64,000 bases of DNA from Psychrobacter sp. P11G3. Lineage in GTDB: Bacteria; Pseudomonadota; Gammaproteobacteria; Pseudomonadales; Moraxellaceae. Position 1 is the first letter of the stretch; the number at the start of each line of letters is the position of its first letter. Under the pieces are notes generated by a model. That model had not been told where the DNA came from and made no database searches. It worked only from the letters and a program-made list of their open reading frames with translations. This document shows positions 1 to 7,390 of the stretch, piece after piece. The DNA lies in NCBI RefSeq assembly GCF_001435845.1, contig NZ_CM003596.1, positions 1,798,001 through 1,862,000 on the forward strand, given 5' to 3'. A program made the translations under genes and the position numbers.

Positions 1-1
1 T

Positions 2-478
2 TGGCTGCTTGCCCCAATTGCGGTGGGTGCTATAGGTATCAAACCTTGGGTTAGCAAAATTATTCAGCGGTTTAGCTACCGTAAAGTGCTGGTCTACAAT
101 ACTTTGTTTATGGGTTCACTTATTATTGTACTGGCGCAGTTTAACGATGCGTCGCAGTGGCTATGGTTTATACCTATTTTGACCATCATGGGTGCCTGCA
201 ACTCTATGCAGTTCAGTGCGATGAATACGATTACTATTGGCGATTTACAGGGCACACAAACCAGTAGTGGCAATAGCTTAATGGCGGTCAATCAGCAGCT
301 AGCGATTAGCTTTGGCATTGCGTTCGGTGCCGCTGTGTTAAATCTATTACGTGAGCGTCTACAGATGGATACACTAGTTGCGTTCCAAACCACTTATTGG
401 ATATTGGGCATTTTGACCATTCTCTCGGGGCTGTATTTTTTACGTCTGAAACCTGAGGATGGACGCGGTTTATACTAG
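2..478 (+). CDS. MFS transporter, C-terminal part (truncated by window edge)
   Basis: The reading frame is open from base 2, so the gene begins upstream of the window and only the last 158 codons are seen. The protein is strongly hydrophobic, with about four membrane segments. A basic cytoplasmic loop near the start contains KIIQRFSYRKV, and a conserved-looking stretch reads QTSSGNSLMAVNQQLAISFG. These features fit the last helices of a major facilitator drug exporter of the DHA2 (EmrB/QacA) type, which expels compounds using proton exchange in the inner membrane. The short tail ends KPEDGRGLY. Substrate cannot be judged. An internal GTG at 23 could be mistaken for a start, but the frame continues upstream of it. 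Family assignment is likely, subfamily less sure. Confidence 0.75.
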   Translation, partial: WLLAPIAVGAIGIKPWVSKIIQRFSYRKVLVYNTLFMGSLIIVLAQFNDASQWLWFIPILTIMGACNSMQFSAMNTITIGDLQGTQTSSGNSLMAVNQQLAISFGIAFGAAVLNLLRERLQMDTLVAFQTTYWILGILTILSGLYFLRLKPEDGRGLY

Positions 479-583
479 AGCGTATTGTCAATAGAGACAA
501 GTTTTCTATTGAGTGAGATTTTACGTACGACAAGTCTCTATTCTGTATAGCCAAAACGTTAGAAATAGCTTATCTATAGACAG

Positions 584-631
584 AAAAAAGCCAGCATGCG
601 ATTGGATTATCAATCTCATACTGGCTTTTTT
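584..631. terminator. Bidirectional hairpin terminator
   Basis: An 11-bp A-rich/T-rich stem (584-594 with 621-631) continues inward, through two single mismatches, into ATG/CAT and GATTG/CAATC pairs around a six-base loop. It has a T run on both strands. It lies between the MFS gene and the convergent bacterioferritin gene, so it can end both transcripts. Confidence 0.85.
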
Positions 632-655
632 TATAACGACTTACATCAACAAATA

Positions 656-1135
656 TTATGCGTCATCATCACTCATTTGCGATTGGATGTAGCGCTCTAC
701 ACCAATACTTTCTATCAAGTCCTGCTGCGTCTCTAACCAGTCTTCATACTCTTCATTGCCATCTTTTAGCGTGACTAATAGCTGGCGAGAGACATAATCC
801 GACTTTGTCTCACACAAGGTGACAGCATCAGTAATAATATCGAACTTTTGTCTCTCAAGACGTAAGTTGCACTCGATAATTTCTGGTACATCTTCACCGA
901 CCAATACCTTGCCCAGTTCCTGCAAGTTTGGCAAACCGCCTAGCAATAAAATACGAGCGATTAGGTCGTCTGACCATTTCATCTCAGCAATAGATTGCTT
1001 ATACAATGAGTCATTAAGCGCCTCTAGCCCCCAATGACGTGCAATACGAGCATGCAAAAAATACTGGTTGATGGCAATCAGTGACTGCCCAAGTACTTTG
1101 TTTAACGCGCGAATAACTTCTTTATCCCCTGTCAT
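656..1135 (-). CDS. bfr: Bacterioferritin subunit, haem-ligand type lacking ferroxidase residues
   Basis: This is a 159-residue protein that aligns without gaps to E. coli Bfr over its first two thirds (MTGDKEVIRALNKVLGQS, INQYFLHARIARHWGLEALND). Bacterioferritins form 24-subunit cages that store iron in the cytosol. Met52, the axial haem ligand of the family, is present (AEMKW). Ferroxidase-site residues are changed: position 18 is Ser instead of Glu, 54 is Trp instead of His, 127 is Asn instead of Glu and 130 is Tyr instead of His. Only Glu51 and Glu94 remain. It should therefore bind haem but not oxidise iron by itself. The paired gene directly upstream has the opposite pattern, so the two probably build mixed shells. 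The intergenic gap is 68 bases, consistent with one transcript. Family assignment is secure; loss of ferroxidase activity is inferred from residues. Confidence 0.93.
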   Translation of the reverse strand: MTGDKEVIRALNKVLGQSLIAINQYFLHARIARHWGLEALNDSLYKQSIAEMKWSDDLIARILLLGGLPNLQELGKVLVGEDVPEIIECNLRLERQKFDIITDAVTLCETKSDYVSRQLLVTLKDGNEEYEDWLETQQDLIESIGVERYIQSQMSDDDA

Positions 1136-1203
1136 TACCTTTCTCCCTTAATCTCTATTATTTATGCTAAATACTGTGAATGCTATTCATACGTAGGATG
1201 ATA

Positions 1204-1692
1204 TCAGACAATATTAGGAGTAACTTCAGCCATTTGGCTTTGTAGGTAATTCGGTAGACCAATCATGTCGATGAGACGGAGCTGCTGCTCAAGCCAGTGC
1301 GCATGATCTTCTTCGGTGTCTTTCAACTGCTCAACCAGCATCTCACGCGTGACATAGTCATGCTCTGCTTCGCAAAGTGCGATACCTTCTTTTAGATGCT
1401 TTTGTACTTGGTACTCTAAATCTAGATCAAACTGCAACATCTCAGGGACAGTCGCACCAATATGAATAGCGTCGACTGACATCTTTGGCGTGCCACTCAA
1501 CATCAAGATACGGCGAATGATATTTTGTGCATGTAGCGTTTCGTCTTCCATTTCATGATGGATACGGTCGTATAACTTGCCATAGTGCCACTCAGCATAC
1601 ATCTCTGAATGAATAAAATATTGGTCACGAGCAGCAAGCTCACCACCTAGTAAGAAATTCAAATAATCAATAACTTTCTGACTACCTATCAT
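1204..1692 (-). CDS. bfr: Bacterioferritin subunit, ferroxidase type lacking the haem Met
   Basis: This is a 162-residue bacterioferritin. I start it at the ATG at 1692, because GGGGAG lies just upstream and [19 protein letters not shown] matches the family N-terminus; an upstream in-frame start at 1737 would add 15 poorly matching residues. The di-iron ferroxidase ligands are present: Glu18, Glu51, His54, a Glu near 93, and Glu127/His130 in the EEDH stretch. Position 52, the haem-binding Met in E. coli Bfr, is Thr. The subunit should oxidise Fe(II) but not hold haem alone. It is the first gene of a two-gene unit with the haem-ligand subunit downstream. A Fur-like palindrome lies about 190 bases upstream. 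Assignment is secure; the split of roles is inferred. Confidence 0.93.
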   Translation of the reverse strand: MIGSQKVIDYLNFLLGGELAARDQYFIHSEMYAEWHYGKLYDRIHHEMEDETLHAQNIIRRILMLSGTPKMSVDAIHIGATVPEMLQFDLDLEYQVQKHLKEGIALCEAEHDYVTREMLVEQLKDTEEDHAHWLEQQLRLIDMIGLPNYLQSQMAEVTPNIV

Positions 1693-1875
1693 AACGCGTA
1701 CTCCCCTATTTATTTTTACCGATCGCCGTACATCCACAATTTATTATATAAGGATAGCATAATTGGCAAACTAATCAGTAAAAATCAAAATCAACAAAAT
1801 GGCTTCTAATCTCAGGTAAATATAGTAGCATACAGGCGCAGTATAGGGTGTAACGTTATGAACTAAGAATAAGAT

Positions 1876-1898
1876 GCTAATTGAGAATCATAATTAGC
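1876..1898. promoter_or_regulatory. Palindromic site with Fur-like core upstream of bacterioferritin genes
   Basis: A perfect 7-bp inverted repeat, GCTAATT (1876-1882) and AATTAGC (1892-1898), flanks GAGAATCAT. The core at 1882-1896 matches the 7-1-7 Fur consensus TGATAATNATTATCA at 11 of 14 defined positions. It sits in the 364-base gap between bfd and the bacterioferritin pair, the right place for iron control. No experiment supports it, and the rest of that gap shows no other gene. Confidence 0.4.
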
Positions 1899-2056
1899 TA
1901 CAAACAACTAGTATTGATATGTGTTATGTAACATGCTGGCGTTTGAGTGAGATTATATGGACGCTTGCACCCGACCCTTTATGTATAATAAATTTAGATG
2001 CAGAATATTGAATATATTTTATCGTATTATATTACAAGGTATATGATTGATAATAT

Positions 2057-2248
2057 TTAAACAGCATATGCTAGATTATCGAGTTTTGCATGGTATTCGT
2101 CTAGGTAGTCATTGACCATCGGCTCACAACAGCCACAGCACGTTGCTACATCGAGCGTATCTTTTAGACCATCGAGCGTATCAACACCTGCAGCAATAGC
2201 TGCTTTGATTTGCTTTTCTTTTACGTTGTTGCAGATACATACGTACAT
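2057..2248 (-). CDS. bfd: Bacterioferritin-associated ferredoxin (Bfd-like, [2Fe-2S])
   Basis: The 63-residue protein starts at MYVCICNNV, chosen because AGGAG lies nine bases upstream and because it is the family start; longer in-frame starts add nothing recognisable. Bfd proteins carry one [2Fe-2S] cluster and give electrons to bacterioferritin so that stored ferric iron is reduced and released. Cluster cysteines are visible as C4-x-C6 and C38-x2-C41, the spacing of E. coli Bfd. Two extra cysteines, C37 and C40, lie beside the second pair (TCCGCCE). It sits upstream of the bacterioferritin genes on the same strand but 364 bases away, so it probably has its own promoter. A near-perfect Fur box lies about 160 bases before its start. 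Confidence 0.9.
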   Translation of the reverse strand: MYVCICNNVKEKQIKAAIAAGVDTLDGLKDTLDVATCCGCCEPMVNDYLDEYHAKLDNLAYAV

Positions 2249-2405
2249 GGATTGTCTCCTCGGAATACCACTATTCGATAATGACGGCATAAGACACTTA
2301 TATAAAAACTTTGTGATAAGTGTCATTGATAAACGGATAATTTACTGTTTTCTAGCAATGAAAACTTAGTCGTTGAAATCACGTTTATCGCCTGCAGTAT
2401 AATAA

Positions 2406-2420
2406 CGATAATTATTATCA
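2406..2420. promoter_or_regulatory. Fur box
   Basis: The sequence CGATAATTATTATCA matches the 15-base Fur consensus TGATAATNATTATCA at 13 of 14 defined positions; the only miss is the first base. It lies in the 387-base divergent region between bfd (minus) and the ArsR-type gene (plus). Fur with Fe(II) normally represses from such sites, which would raise Bfd output when iron is scarce and stored iron must be released. The remainder of this gap shows no gene. Confidence 0.7.
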
Positions 2421-2635
2421 TTTTCAATCACATTCGATATATTTATTCGTTGAGACAGTATCCTTGTATTACAGGCAGTTCATTTATGTAAGTGGATATA
2501 AGTGTGCGTGTAACCGAATATTGTCAAAGGTAGTAAATTAACGATGAACTGTAAATTTGCTTATTTTTTAATCGATTTTGTAGATAACTGCTGTTATATT
2601 GAACCCCTATTAACGAAGCCCATTGGAATTCTCCT

Positions 2636-2965
2636 ATGTCTGATAATAATTTTACGATACGACCTATCGATTTATTCAAAGTCCTATCTGATCCGACACG
2701 TCTAAAAATATTTCAAATTCTTTTTAAAAAAGAAGCACGTTGCGTGGGTGATTTGGTAGATATGCTTGACCAGCCACAACCAACGATATCACGCCACCTA
2801 AACCATTTGAAAAAATTGGGTATCTTGAGCTGTGTGCGTGACGGTACTTGGATGTGGTATGAGGTCGCTGATGATTTACCAGATTGGTGTCAAGATATCT
2901 TAGACATCACCTACGAGCAAATCACTCCTAGAGGCACTAGTAGAGATGTATCGGATCTTGCGTAG
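2636..2965 (+). CDS. ArsR/SmtB-family winged-helix regulator
   Basis: A 109-residue protein with the ArsR winged helix: DLFKVLSDPTRLKIFQILF (helix 1-2), a DLVDMLDQPQPTISRHLNHL recognition helix, then the wing LSCVRDGTWMWYEV. Family members repress genes and release DNA when they bind a metal or undergo redox change. The usual ELCVCDL metal motif appears as ARCVGDL, with one Cys (C36); other Cys are C66 and C85. Classic arsenic binding through a CxC pair is therefore not shown, and the ligand is unknown. The gene is divergent from bfd and next to iron genes, which hints at metal or redox sensing but does not prove it. A strong terminator follows. Confidence 0.88.
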   Translation: MSDNNFTIRPIDLFKVLSDPTRLKIFQILFKKEARCVGDLVDMLDQPQPTISRHLNHLKKLGILSCVRDGTWMWYEVADDLPDWCQDILDITYEQITPRGTSRDVSDLA

Positions 2966-3062
2966 ATACGATTGTCCGCTTGTGTCCGCTTAGATTTTTG
3001 GTTCTTTGACTGTGCTTTGTAAAAAGCATTTGAGCCAATAGATCCGCAGCAATTCGCAGACC

Positions 3063-3093
3063 AAAAAAGACCTACTCTCGTAGGTCTTTTTTT
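3063..3093. terminator. Bidirectional hairpin terminator
   Basis: A 13-bp perfect stem (3063-3075 with 3080-3092), loop TCTC, A run on the left and T run on the right. It lies between the ArsR-type gene and convergent cysA and can serve both. Confidence 0.9.
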
Positions 3094-3151
3094 GGCTTAA
3101 ATGTTGATAATAATGTTGATGATTTGACTTAAATTGCGCTAGATCAAATGC

Positions 3152-3874
3152 TTATACAAGATCTAAGAAATCGCTGATAAAGGCGTTGGCTGGCTGGTGT
3201 ATCAGCTCCTCTGACGTGCCTACCTGCTCTACTCGGCCTTGATTCATCACGACGATCTCATCTGATACCGCACGTGCTTCTTCTTGATCATGCGTTACCA
3301 TGATACTGGTGATACCAAGCTCGTGATGGATGTTTTTTAGCCATGTGCGCAGCTCTTTACGAACTTTGGCATCTAGTGCACCAAACGGCTCATCTAGCAG
3401 CAGTAGCTTCGGTTTGACAGCAAGTGCACGTGCTAGCGCAATGCGTTGGCGCTGACCACCTGATAGCTGATGCGGATAAGCATTGGCAACTTGTGGTAGC
3501 TGTACGAGGTCTAAGAGCTCTGCCACACGCTTATTGATATCAGCTTTGCTTGGGCGTTCGTTTTTTGGCAACAAGGTCAATCCAAACGCCACATTGTCCG
3601 CGATGTTCTTATGGCGAAACAAGGCATAATGCTGAAACATAAAGCCAATATGGCGCTTTTGAACTGGGGTATTAGTCACATCTAGCTCATCGAACAATAC
3701 CTGTCCAGAGTCGGCATATTCTAGACCCGCGATAATACGTAGCAAAGTGGTCTTACCGCAGCCTGATGGACCTAGTAACGTCGTCAGCTTGCCAGTCGGC
3801 ACCGTGATATTGATATTATCTAAAGCGGTAAAATTGCCGAATTTTTTATTAACGTTGCGAATCTCAATGCTCAT
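3152..3874 (-). CDS. cysA: Sulfate/thiosulfate ABC transporter ATP-binding protein CysA
   Basis: This 240-residue ATPase powers sulfate or thiosulfate import with the CysT/CysW permeases and periplasmic binding lipoproteins. It has Walker A GPSGCGKT (35-42), ABC signature LSGGQ (137-141), Walker B LLLLDE (157-162) and switch His195 in VTHDQEEA. CysA of E. coli is about 365 residues; this one ends just after the nucleotide-binding domain, at FLDLV, so it lacks the C-terminal TOBE-like regulatory domain. It is last in the operon, 96 bases after cysW. An AAGAG ribosome site lies before the ATG. Assignment rests on the motifs and the cysTW neighbours. Confidence 0.95.
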   Translation of the reverse strand: MSIEIRNVNKKFGNFTALDNINITVPTGKLTTLLGPSGCGKTTLLRIIAGLEYADSGQVLFDELDVTNTPVQKRHIGFMFQHYALFRHKNIADNVAFGLTLLPKNERPSKADINKRVAELLDLVQLPQVANAYPHQLSGGQRQRIALARALAVKPKLLLLDEPFGALDAKVRKELRTWLKNIHHELGITSIMVTHDQEEARAVSDEIVVMNQGRVEQVGTSEELIHQPANAFISDFLDLV

Positions 3875-3970
3875 AATCGTATCTCTTATTATATCTTTTG
3901 TCGTATCGTGGCAAGTAGCTAAGTAGCGACTGCATCCGTAGTATTAACATCATTTATCAGATAATGGCAG

Positions 3971-4921
3971 TTATACCTTGCCAGTACTGTCCGCACTCGT
4001 CGATTCAGTAGCGGCAGTGGCGTTAGCACTCACTGGCAGCTCAAGTGCGCTGGCGAGCCGCTCAGACTTGGCAAATTTACGCTCTTGTATCTTGGTCATG
4101 ACTTGCTGAATCAGTAGCGTCACTAAGGCAAGTGCAGCCAATATGCTCGATAAGGCAAAGGCAGCGGTAAAGTTATAATCGTTATAGGCAATCTCAACCA
4201 ATAGCGGCATGGTGTTGGTCTCGCCGCGAATGTGGCCAGATACCACGCTGACGGCACCAAACTCACCCATCGCTCGCGCGTTAGTCAAAATCAAACCGTA
4301 TAGCAGCGCCCATTTGATGTTAGGCAGTGTCACATGCCAAAAAGTCTGCCAACCAGTCGCACCTAAGGTTAACGCTGCTTGCTCTTCAGAGTCGCCTTGA
4401 GTCTGCATCAATGGGATCAGCTCACGCGCAACAAACGGAAAGGTCACAAATAGCGTCGCCAAAATGATACCAGGCACCGCATAGATCACTTGGAAACCCA
4501 TACTCTCAAGCCAACCGCCGATAGTAGAGTTCAGTCCAAACAGCAGCACAAACATTAAACCTGCAACCACTGGTGATACCGAAAATGGCAAATCTAGCAA
4601 AGTGGTGACCAGCTGCTTACCTTTAAACTGATAGCGCGTGACCAACCATGCAATTGCGATGCCCATTACCATATTAATCGGTAAGACAATACCTGCCGTT
4701 ATGAGCGTCAGCTTGATGGCTTGCAAAGCTTCAGGGTCTACTAATGAAGCAATATACAACTGCCAACCATTTTTAAAGGCTTCGTAAAACACAGCCAGTA
4801 ATGGAATGACCAACATGACAATCATGAATAGCACAGCAATGGCAATAAAGGTGCGACGTATCCATGGGGTATCTTTGGTCGCGGCGTTGCTTTGGTAGTC
4901 GTAGCTATTAGATATTTGCAT
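3971..4921 (-). CDS. cysW: Sulfate ABC transporter permease CysW
   Basis: A 316-residue inner-membrane permease with about six transmembrane segments. It carries the binding-protein-dependent transport (EAA) loop, seen as EEQAALTLGATGWQTFWHVT followed by LPNIK, which contacts the ATPase. The ARAMGEFGAVSVVSGHI stretch is typical of CysW/CysT. With CysT it forms the sulfate channel. It starts one base after the cysT stop codon, so translation is probably coupled. The C-terminus has an extra tail rich in Ala, Ser and Thr beyond residue 285. cysA follows after 96 bases. Confidence 0.95.
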   Translation of the reverse strand: MQISNSYDYQSNAATKDTPWIRRTFIAIAVLFMIVMLVIPLLAVFYEAFKNGWQLYIASLVDPEALQAIKLTLITAGIVLPINMVMGIAIAWLVTRYQFKGKQLVTTLLDLPFSVSPVVAGLMFVLLFGLNSTIGGWLESMGFQVIYAVPGIILATLFVTFPFVARELIPLMQTQGDSEEQAALTLGATGWQTFWHVTLPNIKWALLYGLILTNARAMGEFGAVSVVSGHIRGETNTMPLLVEIAYNDYNFTAAFALSSILAALALVTLLIQQVMTKIQERKFAKSERLASALELPVSANATAATESTSADSTGKV

Positions 4922-4922
4922 A

Positions 4923-5807
4923 TTAGCGAGCTCCTACACGGCGCGACAGTTTCCACTGCATGATATTAATGGTGAGCAAGATGACAAATGATATGAGTAG
5001 CATAAATAGTGCAACCGCAGAAGCACCTTGAATATCAAATTGCTCAAGCTTACTGATGATGATGAGCGGCAAAATCTCAGACTGCATCGGAATATTGCCC
5101 GCGATAAAGATAACCGAGCCATACTCGCCAGTAGCGCGGGCAAACATCATACCTGCACCCATTAGCAAAGCAGGTAACAACTCTGGCAAAATCACTTTAC
5201 GAAAAGTCGTCAGACGATTGGCGCCCAATACTGCAGCGGCTTCTTCAAACTCAACCGAAAGCTCAGCAAGTACGGGCTGTACCGCGCGGACAATAAAGGG
5301 AAAACTAACCACAACTAAAGCCAGCCAAATACCTATCGGCGTAAAGGCTACCTGAATATCGAACTTGGCAAACCATTGACCGATCAAGCCATTAGGCGCA
5401 TATAAAGTGGCAAGCGAGATACCTGTAACGGCAGTTGGTAGTGCAAATGGCAAATCCACCAAGGCATTAATCAGTGACTTACCCCAAAACTCATAGCGGA
5501 CAAGCACCCATGCGACTAATGTGCCAAATACCATATTGGTCAGCATAGCCAAAAACGACATCCATAAGCTTAGCTTGATAGCGGCAGTGACTTGTGGCTG
5601 AGTAATAGTTTCCCAAAAGCCAGTCCAACCCATCTGCGTCGTGGTATAGGCCATCATGGCAAACGGTAGTACCACCAATAACGACAAGCTAAAGACAGTA
5701 ATACCCATGCTCAGACCGAACCCGGGTAGCACATTGCGCTGACGCAAACGGGTCAGCCAACCTTTTTTGTTGCCGGGCTTACTGGCAGAAGAAGATGTTG
5801 CACTCAT
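4923..5807 (-). CDS. cysT: Sulfate ABC transporter permease CysT (CysU)
   Basis: A 294-residue inner-membrane permease, first of the cysT-cysW-cysA run. It has about six transmembrane helices; the motif DLPFALPTAVTGISLATLY and the EAA loop (FEEAAAVLGANRLTTFRKVI) are family features, as is ARATGEYGSVIFIAGNIP. It partners CysW to move sulfate or thiosulfate across the inner membrane. The start is supported by AGGACA just upstream. The binding-protein gene lies 223 bases upstream on the same strand, separated by a stem-loop that may lower expression of the permease part. Confidence 0.95.
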   Translation of the reverse strand: MSATSSSASKPGNKKGWLTRLRQRNVLPGFGLSMGITVFSLSLLVVLPFAMMAYTTTQMGWTGFWETITQPQVTAAIKLSLWMSFLAMLTNMVFGTLVAWVLVRYEFWGKSLINALVDLPFALPTAVTGISLATLYAPNGLIGQWFAKFDIQVAFTPIGIWLALVVVSFPFIVRAVQPVLAELSVEFEEAAAVLGANRLTTFRKVILPELLPALLMGAGMMFARATGEYGSVIFIAGNIPMQSEILPLIIISKLEQFDIQGASAVALFMLLISFVILLTINIMQWKLSRRVGAR

Positions 5808-5907
5808 AGTGATGTCCTATTGCCTAACTGATGGTACTTAGCGAGGGTGCTCACTGTAAGACCATTATTACCATTGTTATCAAAATTATTATTGGTCGGC
5901 TTATGAT

Positions 5908-5942
5908 ATAAAGGACATAGTGCGTACGACCATGTCCTTTAT
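5908..5942 (-). terminator. Intercistronic stem-loop between sbp and cysT
   Basis: An 11-bp perfect inverted repeat, ATAAAGGACAT (5908-5918) and ATGTCCTTTAT (5932-5942), with a 13-base loop. It has no long T run, so it may be a leaky terminator or an RNA-stabilising hairpin that favours the abundant binding protein over the permease genes. The role is inferred. Confidence 0.5.
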
Positions 5943-6030
5943 GGGGTGCTTCATGACTGACTGCACGATTAACTGAGTTAATCCGTTTCAGTGTTTAACG
6001 CAGTAGCTGCTCTAACTACTTAGCTCGCGA

Positions 6031-7122
6031 TTACTGAGGCGCGTTAATTGCCAATTGGTCAAACACACCGCCATCACTGAAGTAAGTGCTCATGATCTCA
6101 TCCCATGTACCAAAGGCATCGTTCGGGCGGAAAGTCTCAACTGGCGGTAGTTTGTCACCGTTTTTGTCAAGCACGCTTTTAACACTAGGACGTAGATATA
6201 GATTGGCCGCTAGCTGCTGAGCAGGCTCACTCCATAAGTAATCAAGATACGCTTTGGCAGCGTCTGTAGTGCCTTTTTTATCTGTTACCGTCTTCACAAC
6301 TGCCACAGGGCTCTCTGACTTGATCGAGTATTTTGGATACACGATGTCTACTTGACCCGCGCCAAAATCAGTCGCTGCAAGGTTGGCTTCGTTTTCAAAA
6401 GTAACCAACACATCACCGATACCGCGCTGTACGAAAGTCGTTGTCGCGGCACGTCCGCCGTTTTCATAGACTTTGACATTTTTTAGCATGTCTTTTACAT
6501 AGCCTTTAGCTTTTGTTTCATCTTTATTAAAAGCATGTAGACCATAACCGTATGCACCCAAGAACGCATAACGACCGTTGCCCGTCACTTTTGGATTGGC
6601 CATGACAATCTCAACACCGTCTTTGGTCAAATCTTCCCAGTCTTTGATGTTTTTTGGGTTGTCTTTACGTACCAAGAATACGATCGTACTGGTAAACGGC
6701 ACCGCATTGTCTGGGAATTTACTTTCCCAATCTGACTCAACCAAGCCTTTTTTCTCAAGCAGCTCAATATCAGAGCCTTGGTTCATGGTGGCAACATCGG
6801 CTTGTAGACCATTGGCCACAGACAGTGCTTGCTTACTTGAGCCGCCATGTGACTGTTTGATTAGGATATTGCTGTCTGGGTTTTGAGCTTTGTAGTGCTC
6901 AACAAACAACGGGTTGTAGTCTTTATAGAAATCACGTGCCACATCGTATGAGACATTAAGTAACTCAATATTTTGCCCTTCTGTCGTCGCTGAACCATCA
7001 GCTGCGGCCTCAGTAGTCTCACTGTTGCTACAGCCAGCTAAACCAAGAGTCAAAGCAACGCCAGCAATACTCAAGGCACTAAGGGTTTTACTTTTCTGTT
7101 GATAACGAGCTACGTCTGTCAT
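6031..7122 (-). CDS. sbp: Sulfate-binding lipoprotein (Sbp), copy 1
   Basis: This is a 363-residue periplasmic sulfate-binding protein. I start it at the ATG at 7122, since GAGG precedes it and it gives a clean lipoprotein signal: a basic stretch, a hydrophobic segment and lipobox LAGC ending at Cys31. A longer frame from 7245 would bury this signal. Family motifs include LLNVSYDVARDFYKDYN, QSHGGSSKQALSVANGLQAD, and NPKNIKDW. The protein would be anchored by lipid and hand sulfate to CysTW. It lies directly upstream of cysT and downstream of a close paralogue with the same motifs, so this pair is a tandem duplication. Which anion each prefers cannot be read from the sequence. Confidence 0.93.
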   Translation of the reverse strand: MTDVARYQQKSKTLSALSIAGVALTLGLAGCSNSETTEAAADGSATTEGQNIELLNVSYDVARDFYKDYNPLFVEHYKAQNPDSNILIKQSHGGSSKQALSVANGLQADVATMNQGSDIELLEKKGLVESDWESKFPDNAVPFTSTIVFLVRKDNPKNIKDWEDLTKDGVEIVMANPKVTGNGRYAFLGAYGYGLHAFNKDETKAKGYVKDMLKNVKVYENGGRAATTTFVQRGIGDVLVTFENEANLAATDFGAGQVDIVYPKYSIKSESPVAVVKTVTDKKGTTDAAKAYLDYLWSEPAQQLAANLYLRPSVKSVLDKNGDKLPPVETFRPNDAFGTWDEIMSTYFSDGGVFDQLAINAPQ

Positions 7123-7321
7123 AAATACCTCAAAGATGTCTGTTGTGTAATGCAAGTATGCTAACAGCGCCATCTTATTATGTTTAATGATGAATATGCG
7201 TATGTTATTGCCAAAAGGGAATAACCAATAAACAAAGCCAGACATATCAATAAGTTGTTTAAAGAATCTATATGTCTAACTGACTGTTTGTTTATTGATG
7301 GTTCTAATACTGGCATGCGCC

Positions 7322-7367
7322 CTATCTATCTTGTCCACGTTTCATTGAAAGCAGCTAAGATAGATAG
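7322..7367 (-). other. Stem-loop between the two sulfate-binding genes
   Basis: An 11-bp perfect inverted repeat, CTATCTATCTT (7322-7332) and AAGATAGATAG (7357-7367), with a 24-base loop. It lies in the gap between the tandem binding-protein genes, just after the stop of copy 2. It may act as a processing or attenuation hairpin, by analogy with the one before cysT. There is no T run. Confidence 0.45.
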
Positions 7368-7390
7368 TTCTATAAATCAAAAATCAATGG

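Noticed and set aside
1958..2047. 29-codon ORF (plus strand) between bfr and bfd
   Set aside because: Weak ribosome site and no structure or conservation clue; more likely chance in an AT-rich promoter region.
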